Assembly (NCBI GenBank): GCA_034231615.1
Contig: CM067311.1
Span: forward strand, 19,596,173-19,660,172
Direction: 5' to 3'
Origin: Meghimatium bilineatum
Lineage: Eukaryota > Mollusca > Gastropoda > Stylommatophora > Philomycidae
DNA length: 64,000 nt
Below the pieces are notes generated by a model. The model saw only the letters and a program-made list of their open reading frames with translations, made no database searches and was not told the origin of the DNA. A program made the translations under genes and the position numbers. How positions within the stretch are numbered: position 1 is the first letter of the stretch; every line of letters starts with the position of its first letter. Of the stretch, positions 31,236-41,652 are shown piece after piece.

Positions 31236-31744
31236 AAAGAATGAATCTTTTACATGGTCTAATTGCACAATGTAACTAATTTCGATCATATTTGCACAAG
31301 TAAAATGAGATCTAACTAGATATACATGCTAAACTAGTGTTTGATGGTGGCATAATAGGTTTATTTTGGACTTAATATTTGCTGACAACCAATTGAAAAA
31401 TCATGATGACACGTTCGTAACGTTTGAGCCGTTGATCCATTTGAATTCCTAGCGTGCCGTCACAGACTTTTTGTCTAGGGATGGACATTCCCTATTGTTG
31501 ACTTACGGTTGTCTCTTTGCGAAGAAATTCTACGCTGTGAACGTAGCCATTAACTGGAGTAGTCGAGACGCCATTTTTTTGTCTGTATCGAAGATAGGGA
31601 GTTCGCGAGTCGGAACAACTTGAATGAAATACACTCCACCTATAATCGTCTAAGAACAAAAAACACAGATCCTACAGGTTGGAAATAAATTTAGCATCAC
31701 AATGTCACCAGTAATACGCTAACCACACCATCGAAATTCGCGTA

Positions 31745-32524
31745 ATGTATAGTAATTAATTCACCTAGTGAATAGTAATTACTAATTATCTTGCCACAGG
31801 GTTCAGATGAAATTACAGCAGACAGTAAAGTCTAAGCAGGAAAATAGGCAATCGAATAATGGTGAGACAAACGGGTACCATAATGATAAGTCAAATGTCA
31901 TTTATTTTTATGGGATACAAAAGACTTTGAACTTCATTACCGTGTGTGTTTTCCATTTTAGGGAGTCTAATAATCATGAGAGAGGATTTTTAAATTGACC
32001 TTGTCAGCTACTAAATGTGCAGTTGGCAGGTGTTCTCAATATCAGATTCATTAATTCATTCAGACAGCTGAGACCGGTCATGTGTTAGTGATGATGCATC
32101 AGCCATGATGCAATCATCAGCGATTATGGTAAATTCTAGACTAGTCAATAAACAGAACAGGCAAACTTTGGCTTTTAGATGTGCCTTCAAATCGCTCACC
32201 CTGTCGCACAAAAAAGTATTAAAATAGTTATTGTAAAGACAACTGAACAGAGAAGGCTTTTCGGTTGCATGGTAGTTTCTCACCCACCACCACCACAGTA
32301 GGTATTAAGATAAAATGCTGGATTGCCTAAGCAAGTGGCATGTGTGAATGACTGGTCACGGTTTGTGCATACCAACATTAAATCCCTGAGAGCTTTACCT
32401 CCTTCCTGCAGCCGCTAGAACCATTTAAGGACAGATTTTGCAAAATAAAATTAATACTGTTATCCTGAGTACAATCGCTAAGTGGGTCAAAAATTCATGG
32501 TCAGATATTCCGTCTGAAATTATT
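31745..32524 (+). mobile_element. Tigger/pogo-like transposase remnant, copy 1
   Basis: Scattered readable blocks on the plus strand include ESFTSFLQPLEPFKDRF, resembling the Tigger/pogo DDE stretch GxTSxLQPLDVxxNKPFK. It is heavily decayed. A second, about 80% similar copy follows at 32664. It ends precisely where a LINE tail begins. Confidence 0.5.
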
Positions 32525-32663
32525 GATTCCGTCTGACAGGATTCAGATTCTCTACTCAAACAAAGAACTTATAACAGAGAGGCATGGCGAAATATTTGTA
32601 TTGATGTTTCCAGAGTGACACCTCAGGACCCTTAAGGGTTATGGGTTTGATGATGATGATGAT
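32525..32663 (+). mobile_element. Family C LINE 3' tail, severely 5'-truncated
   Basis: About 40 codons end NICIDVSRVTPQDP at a stop, like the NVVPLRP end of the 16690 copy. They are followed by the palindrome ACCCTTAAGGGT, ATGGGTTT and a (GAT)n tail. It lies between the two Tigger-like copies. Confidence 0.72.
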
Positions 32664-33600
32664 GTGAAACAGCATAGTTCACCTAGTATTCGTAATTACT
32701 AATTATTTTGCCACATGGTTCAGATGAAATTACAGGAGACTTCAGCAGACAGTAAAGTCAAAGTGGAAACCGAGGTGATCAAAGAACAATGAGACAAACC
32801 AGGATTATAAGGATGATAAGTCGGATGTCATTTGCATTTATGGGATACAAAAGACTTTGAGCGTGTTTTTCTATGGTGTGTTTTTCTTTTAGGAAGTCTA
32901 AACATGAGAGAGGATTTTTAAATTGACCTATGCTACTAAATGTGCAGTTGGCGGGTGTTCCCTGATATCAGATTAATTAATTCAGACAGCCAACCTGGTC
33001 ATGATCAGCCACTACGGTAAATTCAAGCCTAGTCAATGAACGGAACAGGCAAATTTTTATCATGTGCTTTCAAATTGCATGCACAGTTTAACAAAAAGGT
33101 GTGAAAACAATTTTTGTAAAGGTAACTGGACAGAGATGTGTTTCATTGTTGTTTTCGGTTGCATGGCTGATGGCAGTTTCTCTTCTCCCCCATCTCCTGC
33201 AGTAGGTATTAAGAAAAAATGCAAGACTATCTAAGTGGGTAAAATTCCCAAGTGATGTGTTTGTGAATTACTGGGTCATAATTTATGTCAGATCTGGGTC
33301 ACATTTAATTCCTGAGAGCTTTACTTCTCTCCTGCACCCACTATAACCATTTAAGAACACATTTTTGAGCAAAATAAAATTAATACTGTTATCTTGTTTA
33401 CAATCGCTAAGTGGGTCAAAAATTCATAGATATTATGTCTGAAATGATTGCACAATCTTTCAAAAAGTGCTTGACAATGTTGACAATGTACCAGTGGACA
33501 GTGAGCAGAAACTGATGATATCCACGAAAGAGAGTGAAATTCGTGAACTGCTTCAGAATTCAGTTTCTCAGACTGAAGGATTTTAATGACTTTTCATACC
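32664..33600 (+). mobile_element. Tigger/pogo-like transposase remnant, copy 2 plus 3' end
   Basis: It repeats 31765-32520 in order, then continues past the point where copy 1 stops. There KFIDIMSEMIAQSFKKCL resembles the WxxIPxExIxxSFKxC block near the C-terminus of Tigger transposases. Many frameshifts are present. Confidence 0.5.
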
Positions 33601-33871
33601 AATAAATTTTTTTCTGCTACCAGTAGACCTATTTGACTGTATTCTGTGTTACCGGTTTTGTGTGTTCCTACCAGTAATAAGTTTTAAACATTTTTATTAC
33701 GCTCATATATATAAGCCGAATACTCTACAGCAATAGCAAAAAATACAAATATTCTTATACGCAGAAATATACGGTAACAATTTTGATTGCAGAAAAACTA
33801 AAATTTTGTGTATTTATCCCAAATTTTTAATATTTTGTGTATTTATCACAAATTTCATTGACCAGGACCAG

Positions 33872-34042
33872 GACATAATTTTAAAAGTGCAGAAGATATG
33901 TTGCAGGCTATATTTGATCTCTCTGAAAGTAATGAATTGGATGAGGAGGGCAGTTCTGTAGACAAGCTAATATCTCAAAATGAATTTGATGATCTATTGA
34001 GTATTCCCCATTCATTCAGGTTGGATGGTGATGACAACTTAA
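33872..34042 (+). CDS. IAP gene, exon completing the UBA domain plus linker
   Basis: The acceptor ends ACCAG at 33871 and the donor GTAAGT starts at 34043; both are phase 1. The glycine codon left open by the previous exon is completed and followed by HNFKSAEDMLQAIFDLSES. This aligns with the third UBA helix of XIAP (SNYKSLEVLVADLVNAQ). After it comes an acidic linker, NELDEEGSSVDKLISQNEF, ending DDNL. Together with exons 26643 and 45738 it gives the order UBA, linker, RING. An alternative acceptor six bases upstream would keep the frame. Confidence 0.82.
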
Positions 34043-34162
34043 GTAAGTGAACATCAAGTGACTGACTGTAAATCATTTTCTCTACTTTTTTCCAGATGTT
34101 GTCAACAAGCTTCAGTTTGGGGATAAGCCATAATGTAATACCTTCTTGATGTGTTAATTGAC

Positions 34163-35760
34163 CTTTAAAACTTCCTCTTAATTCAGTAATAACCAAAGTC
34201 TCTGAGGATATCTGACAAAGTGAAGAGTACGGCAGTAACAAATAAGAGTAATGTCTCTTGATTAGAAACTGGCTTCACAGCACGCGGGACATTCCCATAA
34301 GTGCTCCGCCCCAGCAGCCATCCCAGTGTATGTAGACTCATAGTTCCGGTAAGGTGTTGATTGTGTGATCTTCTGGATTTTCCAAAAAATTTACTTTTCC
34401 TCCCCTCACCTCTGAATACTCCCATTTCTAACATTCTCTGTATGTGTACGTTCTCAACCTCATTGACATTATCTGCATCTCGAAATGAATTTATTACTGT
34501 CTTTATTAAATCTGCTTTATCTCTTCTCAGCAATGTGCCGTCTATCGTCGCATTGCCTGCCAGTAAGTCGGCTCTCTCGTTTCCTCTGACCCCAGCATGA
34601 CCAGGGCAGAATATCCATGGACAACTTAGTTGTTCAATAAGTCCCACCATTCTTTTCTTAGCATGAACTTTTCTATCTTGCGCAACATGCTTTGAGAGTC
34701 TGTGAGTATTACCGTGTGTGTTGATGTATCAGTTATCAACCAATTAAGAGCTGCTGTAACTCCCTCTATCTCCATCCTCATGCTCGATGTGACAGTAGAA
34801 TATGCTGAAGATTTCTCAACCAACTTCACGCCATTTCTGTAGGCAACAAAACCCCAACCGCTTTTATTTGTGTTTCTGCTAACAGATCCATCTGTGTATA
34901 TAATTATGTCTTGTGGTTTCGAGTGTAGTTGGGCGAGTTCTTGTACTGTATCCTGAGCCCTGACTGCCATCCATTTTCGACACGCTTTATCTAGTTGTAT
35001 TATTACTTTAGTCAGTGATTTCTTCTCAGTGTCTACCTCCACCCATTCACTGCCCTTTCCTATTTCTTCCAATTCACATACTATTCGCAGTGTGTCTTCA
35101 GCCTCTGCCATCCATGATCTGCCACGCTTAATACGTTTTCCCTTTGACTCATCTAGACGATGGTGTAATGGGTGGTGTTTGTATTCTGTCACTTTAAGGT
35201 ACGACTTAACTTGTGCTACTTGATGTCGCACTCTAATGCTGGGGAGATCAAGCAGAAATCTCATAACAGAGATGGATATATCTCTAGTACACCCCAGTAC
35301 TGCTCGCATTGCCTCATTTTGATCTTTTTCCAATCTATCGACTTGTGTCTGTGACAAAGTTAGTAGGCCGAGGCCATAATCTATTAAAGATAGCACCACC
35401 ACTTGCAGGAACAGAAAAAGTACCCATTGATGCATGTCGAAGGTCGCCATAACCTTGATAACACTGATCCCTCTTCTAGCCTTCTGAATCATATTTGTGA
35501 CGTGCTTGTTGAATGAGAGACTTCTATCAAAGATTATCCCAAGATATTTAAGGTCCTGTTCTCTTTCAATGAATGAGCCCATGCAACTAACATCTGGCAG
35601 TGTGTCATTAACCAGATTATTATTTAAGGAGTACCAGATAACTTTGCTTTCGAGGGATTGATCACAGCGTTGTATGCTCTGCACCATATCGACAATTGAT
35701 CTAGTCCATTTTGTACACTGTCAGCGATATCTCTTCTGTTCCTGCCCATGTTGTATAGGT
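34163..35760 (-). mobile_element. Family D LINE (I/Jockey-like with RNase H), minus
   Basis: The minus strand carries the end of the RT (KYLGIIFDRSLSFNKHV), a long connection region, then RNase H with IIIYTDGSVSRNTNKSGWGF, SSMRMEIEGVTAALNWL and VILTDSQSMLRKIEK. The last RNase H block, CPGHAGVRGNERADLLAG, is in another frame (34183-34650), so one frameshift separates them near 34640. It is 5'-truncated within the RT. The 353-aa first frame is otherwise open. Confidence 0.85.
34627..35687 (-). CDS. Family D LINE RT connection and RNase H frame (353 aa)
   Basis: The frame starts after the RT palm, runs through KARRGISVIKVMATF and RLEKDQNEAMRAVLGCTRD, and ends after the third RNase H acidic block at EWWDLLNN. 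Catalytic Asp and Glu residues of RNase H are present. The missing fourth block follows in a shifted frame, so a complete enzyme is not encoded. It lies antisense in the IAP intron. Confidence 0.8.
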
Positions 35761-36451
35761 AGGATCAACATAAAAAGAGTAATGTTGTTACTGTTACTAA
35801 TAATTAGTAAAAATACTAAATGTAAAACACTGTGAATAAAAATAACAAAGGAAAATGACTTTTTACATTGCGGTCCACTAGGGACCTTTATCAAGAAACT
35901 AATAAACAAACTAGAATCAAACAGAAAAAATAAACTGAAATTCTCTTACCACAACATAACAATGTATTTGACAATAAAAACATAAAAAGGCACAAAAATA
36001 TTAATATAAATAACCAAATTATCGGAGGATGTCTGACAAAATGGAAAGTACCGCAGTAACCAGACAAATAAGAGGTAAATACAAAGTTAATTATAAAGGT
36101 TACTGAATATAGCCTATCAATATAAATAAATCATAAATAACAATAAAACAAAGACAATTTTCAACATGTTGGTACTTTTTGGACCTTTGTCAAGAAACAA
36201 AAACCAATTAAGACAACACAACTATAAAAATACAACAATGCAAAGACTTGGACAATGGTTTCCCTACAAAAACCATTGCTAAAATGGCCATAATGTCGCG
36301 GCTTTGAGATTAGGGTCAAAATTTGCGTTCAATATTTACAGACAGAAATGGGTTTGGGGAAAATAATGAGATTGAAATGCAAAGAATCAAATATGGGGGA
36401 AGGGTAGGTGGTGGGAAATAAAAGGGAAAAGATAAAGAAATTAGTACACAT

Positions 36452-36466
36452 GGGGGGGGGGGGGGG
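36452..36466. repeat. Poly(G) tract
   Basis: There are fifteen consecutive G on the plus strand inside the left PLE arm. The inverted partner carries C runs at 38524-38533 and 38593-38606, so the homopolymer was part of the ancestral arm. Confidence 0.9.
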
Positions 36467-36981
36467 AGACTACAAATAGATACAGAGAACATACAAATGT
36501 GGAAGGAAGAATAGCATTAAATATATACATATGATACATACAAATACAAGTATACTAGGAACAAGTATATATCTAACAACAAATATACATACACAAACAA
36601 GTATACTAGGAACACACACAAGTATATATCTAACAAGATCAATATATAGATATAAGAAAGATACCCACACACAATGCATAAACATGTAAATATATCCGAA
36701 CAAAAATATGGGTTCACACAAGAATAGGTGTACATAATGACACAAAATAAGCATCAACATAAATACTTATACATGCATTCACATAAACATTTCCTCACAT
36801 AAAAACAATAACATAAACATTCGCACACATAGCAATATATACATGTATTCCAATACATATTCGTGCGCATGAAGATATTCACATGTATTACTATAACACA
36901 AGAATATGTACACATACAAATGTGTGACCCACAGTAACTGTACGGATACATAGAACCATGTAAAATAATATGCATATACAA

Positions 36982-36984
<3 letters not shown>

Positions 36985-37021
<37 letters not shown>
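36985..37021. repeat. (TA)n microsatellite
   Basis: This is a pure TA run of about 37 bases. A related one at 38350-38392 lies in the opposite arm region. Apparent ORFs rich in Tyr/Ile here come only from the repeat. Confidence 0.92.
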
Positions 37022-37025
<4 letters not shown>

Positions 37026-37392
37026 GTAGGTACCAATCTGTAAAACAGTTACGTACATAAATATATTGAGGAAAACAATTACACAATAGGGTATAATCAT
37101 AAACAATAGACATATTGGAAAACAATATAATCAACAGAAACAACAAATATATATAACAGGTACACTGAAATCTAGCAAACATAAAGATAATTGCTGATGA
37201 GCGTGCAAATAAAAAAACAGTAACAAGGATAAATGGATATAGGAGTAGAGGTTATAAAAGAGTGGTGGGTAAATCAAACAAAACAGTGATTAATGTTCAT
37301 ACCGTGTGGTTGTAAGACCTCCATAAGACAAATGAGTCGATATTCCAAAAACTGACGTTGTCGGTCACCGAAATAGCAACGAAACAGACCAA

Positions 37393-37623
37393 TTACAGAA
37401 ATATCAGTGCTGCCATGATGTGAAGGGCTGTTGAAATGAATGACACCAGGGAGTCACGATGATTCGTGATAACTCTTAAATGTTCAGCGAATCTATCAGC
37501 CAAATGTCTACCTGTTTCACCAATATACTTCATACCACAACGCTTACATATGATAGAGTATTTTAACACTTTGTTGACCAGCGATCCAGAGCATACTTGT
37601 CCGCCATTACCGAGGGTGCACAC
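37393..37623 (-). pseudogene. GIY-YIG endonuclease remnant of a Penelope-like element
   Basis: The minus-strand frame reads VLKYSIICKRCGMKYIGETG, then RHLADRFAEHLRVI. The YSI...YIGETGR...RxxEHL pattern is the GIY-YIG nuclease found C-terminal to the RT in Penelope-like elements. The RT itself is absent here. The frame then runs into unrelated codons. Confidence 0.8.
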
Positions 37624-38359
37624 AAAATTTTATACATTGACATCGCTGTCTTTAAAAATTTGTATAAGATTGATCTAGCGCAAGACAGCCTTTAAACTTT
37701 CTATGTGTTGTAACGACTGTTTGCACTTTCTGAATGAATTTGAAAGTTCCAGAGTTATTTCAAGTGCAAAATGCTACTTATCATAATGCTAGGCCTAGAT
37801 TTACATTAATTTCTATATTTATATATCACAATATTTCCTTCGAAAACTCCAATATTTCTTGATAAAAACTCACTTACTATGCCTATATTGTTATTCGTGA
37901 CATGCCGCCATTTTGACAGAACATAATTTCCCGGAAACACTATTTTTAGCACATTATTGCAATGGGTATTCCCATATTTCTGATGCATCATAGCAAATTC
38001 GACGATCGTCGAATTTGGTCTCCAAGGTCCAGTACTGGAAATTGGACTATCGTCGAAATTGGTCAGCAAAGTGTTAAATTACGGGACAAACATGAGAACG
38101 AGTCTTGTATCTCGAAATTTGACTGAGGGAACTGAAGCATAGGAGTTAGAATAACAAAAGGGCAAGTCAAACAATTATGAAGACAATTGACCTACAGAGG
38201 TGTGCATACAGTATAAATAAATTTGGTTTATTATGGTATAAATATACATGTACATTAAGACAACACAACTATAAAAATACAACAATGCAAAGACTTGGAC
38301 AATAGTTTCAAAGCAGCAAAGATTTGGACTTAATGTATATTTATATGTGTATGTATATA

Positions 38360-38401
<42 letters not shown>

Positions 38402-39167
38402 CGTGCGTGCATTAATATATGTATGTTGATGTGTATATATTTTCATGTAAATCCATTCCACATGCTATCTAATGCTATTCATCCTTGCACATTTATATGT
38501 TCTCTGTATCTATTTGTAGTCTTCCCCCCCCCCGCAACCTTGTGTACTAATTTCTCTCATTATCTTTTATTTCCCTCCTCCCCTTCCCTTTCCCCCCCCC
38601 CCCCCATTCTTGATACTTTGAATTTCAATCTTATTATTTTCCCAAACCTATTTCTATCTGTCAATATTGAACGCACCTAATTTTGAACCTAATCTCAAAG
38701 CCGTGACAAAATGGCCACTTTAGCAATGGTTTTTGTGGGGAAACCATTGTCCAAGTCTTTGCATTGTTGTATTTTTATAGTTGTGTTGTCTTAATTGGTT
38801 TTTGTTTCTTGACAAAGGTCGCAATAGGACCGACACGTTGAAAATTGTCTTTGTTGTTTTATTGTTATTTATGATTTATTTAAATTGATAGTTAGGCTAT
38901 ATTCAGTAACTTTAATAATTAACTCTGTATTTACAAAAATAATAATGGTGATTAGTTTTAAACATTGATGCTTAGAAAGGTGTATGCCAATGCACTGTCA
39001 ACAAATAGAAGAAAACATTCTTGTAGCAATTTTACCTGACCATTTACCTCAGTCGGTTTATGTTTATTAACAATGCATTGGCACCACCCTTCTAACAAAT
39101 ACCATCGCTACTTAAAACTAAACACTATTATTATTGTGCCTTTTTATGTTTTTATTGTCAAATACTA

Positions 39168-39315
39168 ATTTTTATACTAACAATGTCAGACATGGTATCC
39201 AACAGTCCCGCAGCGAAGGAAAATCGTTACATGTAAAGAAGTATCTAAGAAAAGTGGCAATGGTTACTAAACTAGATAAAATATGAAATTAGGAAACGTG
39301 TAGGTATAATACCAT
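39168..39315 (+). mobile_element. Family G LINE, left part of a copy split by a 4.5-kb insertion
   Basis: The sequence from TAACAATGTCAGACATGG to GGTATAATACCAT matches 21465-21635 in another copy. It resumes at 43798 with ATACCATATATTGAA, giving a 7-bp ATACCAT duplication around the insertion. Confidence 0.75.
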
Positions 39316-40062
39316 GAAAACTGTACAATGTCAAGGGCCTACCTCACACTTCCTGTTCACAGTTTTTAAGAAATTTGTGCCCATATTATTTTTTTTAGTA
39401 GTTTGTAATGTCTTCCGGTTCAAGATAAAAGCAGTTATGTCCTTCGTAATTGTTATGGTCGGTTGATCTGTGTCCTAATAAGCACAATCGTAAAATCACC
39501 CACTGTTCTGATTTTTTATGTGATGCAGGCCTGTTCTAACGTTTTGTTATGCAAAATTAGTTTAACAGGTTACTAGGAAAACCTAACTATGAATAAATAT
39601 AAATGAAAGTATATAAAAACATAAAACAAAACGGGACAATTTTCGATGCATCTGTCAAAATGGGACCTTTTTTAAGAAACTAATAACGTTTAAACCAAAC
39701 AAAACCACACAAACTTGATAACTGAGTTGACCAGGCCATGTTTCACTTACAGGTATTCTAACTTAATGTGGTGTAAACAGTGTTAACAGTGTTCTAAAAT
39801 TGGTTATTTGAATGTTCGAACTATGCTCCAGACCGGAAAGACCAACCAAGTTTGTAGGGAAATGAAAAATTATAAACTAGATATACTCGAAGTAAGTGAG
39901 TACAGATGGCTAGACTCAGGAAATACTTTCCAAATGATAAAGTTGTTATTCATTCTGGAAGAACTGATAACATTCATAGTGAAGGAGTAGGTATTAATAT
40001 GACCTAGAAAGCTGCAACATCCCTTATACATTGGAAGGCAATAAATTAGAGAATTAGTTAGT

Positions 40063-40440
40063 TCTTCTTGATTCTTGAATTAGAGAATTAGTTAGTTAAG
40101 AGTTAGTCGTTGGATCATCATCACTGCAAACTGGACACATCCATAGTTGCTCCCATCTCTCCCTGAGTGTATCCACCATTACACTTCTGCTGACAGTACC
40201 GGTCCTATGCTGGTTGATCATCATTCTTCTGTGCCCTCCAAAATGTTCATCCCTTCTAGCAACACTGCATTTCAAATCCTGATCTTTAATCCTGCATGCT
40301 TTAGGATTTACAATTGTTCCCATGTCTCTATATAAATTTGTCAGTCTGTCCAGCTCCTTTTGTAGTTCTACAACGCACTCTTTTCTGCCCTGTCTATACA
40401 CTATAATGTCATCGGCGTACAACATCGTTCTGCCAGCACC
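40063..40440 (-). mobile_element. LINE fragment nested in family E (minus)
   Basis: The 109-aa minus frame begins MLYADDIIVYRQGRKECVVE, an RT catalytic block close to family D. It ends with the CSVARRDEHFGGHRRMMINQ coding repeat and SDDDPTTNS. AGAGAATTA occurs at both borders (about 40050 and 40444), a likely TSD. It appears chimeric: a family D-like palm joined to the (CTRA)n-tailed repeat. Confidence 0.65.
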
Positions 40441-41363
40441 TGTGAGAGAATTATTACACCACGACTACAAACGAAACATTTACAATTAAACATAAATCAA
40501 TGGTACACTCCAACGAACGACAGTACTGATGACAGAAAAGACAGGTTTTATGCTGCCTTGCTAGATGTATTGAATGAAACACATAAGCGCAACATTTTTG
40601 CAGAAATGGATGACTTCAATTTCAAGGTTAGAAATAAGTACAAAGGAATAGAGCGATGCATCTGCACACACGGGTGGGGCACCATGAATAAAAATGGTGA
40701 AAGATTATTAGAACTTTGTGAATTGTCCAATTTGGTGATATCTAACTCCTTTTTTCCCAACCAAAATATTCATAAAATTACCTGTAATTCACATGATCTA
40801 TTTACAAAAAAACCAGATTGATCATTTTTGCATAAATTCAAGGTTTTGATCAGCTGTCCTAGATGCAAACGCCTACAGAGGCGTTAATATTGGCTGCGAT
40901 CACAATCACTGCATAGTCAAAATAAGGAATTTAAAAAAAACTGCAGTAGTGGAAACTAAGAAAGGAAAAAAAAAGATGGTTACGCAATGAAATATGGCAC
41001 AATGAAAGAAAGGCAATGAAACTCAATATGCTAGTAACTAGTGATGAATTAGCAACCCGACAATAGGCAAAACTAGATAAAGAATTAAAAGCAAATGCAC
41101 ACAATGACAAACGTGACCTCATACAAAAGTTGTCATCAGAAGCAGAATTTGTAGCAAACACTGGAAACAGAAAAACACTATTCCATATTGTAGAACAACT
41201 TACTAACCATCCTCCAACTAGAAATGTTCCGGTGAAAAACAGACAACAAAATTATACTCTCACAACAAGCTCACAAGACAGATGGGCAGAACATTTCAAA
41301 GAACTATTAAACAGACCACCTCTAACAACTTTGTCAAATTTTGAATCAGAAGAAATTATGCCT

Positions 41364-41652
41364 TCTTCTTCATCGTTCTTCAGTCAGATATCAGGTTACA
41401 GCACCAATAGCTTCAATGAATTGTGTGATTCGCTTCAGGTCATCCATGGAACCCCTCAAGTCTGGAAGCAGTGCCATCTCAGTAGGCCATATTTTCTCCC
41501 TCTCTTCTTGGTAGAGTTGACAGGCATGAAGAATGTGTTCTGCAGTCTCTGGGCTCAGTCCACAGTTGCACAGGTCTGTCTCACCAATCTTCAGCTTTCG
41601 GAACATGTGACTTCTCAGTCTGTTGTGACCAGTTCGTAGTCTGAAAATGATG
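41364..41652 (-). mobile_element. I-like LINE 3' fragment nested in family E (minus)
   Basis: The minus frame reads RLRTGHNRLRSHMFRKLKIG and CNCGLSPETAEHILHACQLY, the Cys/His C-terminus of I-like elements, but of a different subfamily from A. ATTATGCCTTC flanks both sides, an 11-bp TSD. The tail reads as TTCTTCTTC on the plus strand, i.e. (GAA)n. Confidence 0.8.

Larger units (their letters stand above)
35964..39165. mobile_element. Penelope-like element (PLE) inverted-repeat structure, about 3.2 kb
   Basis: The outermost 32 bases (35964-35995) recur exactly, inverted, at 39134-39165. Inside, 36076-36530 and 38430-38945 are long inverted arms of about 85-90% identity by eye, sharing ACCTTTGTCAAGAAACAAAA and TACAACAATGCAAAGACTTG. 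A third short copy lies at 38240-38305. Phrases of the type 'rule-like GACCTTTGTCAAGAAAC' are typical of PLE terminal pLTRs, which may be inverted. A GIY-YIG endonuclease remnant at 37393-37623 supports this. A family D LINE tail (36008-36075) lies inside the left arm. Confidence 0.72.

Noticed and set aside
37188..37225. CTGATGAGCG inside the Penelope-like structure, possible hammerhead core
   Set aside because: No GAAA strand and no stem partners follow at the needed distance.
35964..39165. Long repeats as LTRs of an LTR retrotransposon
   Set aside because: The arms are inverted rather than direct, and no gag, protease or integrase lies between; a GIY-YIG remnant favours a Penelope-like element.
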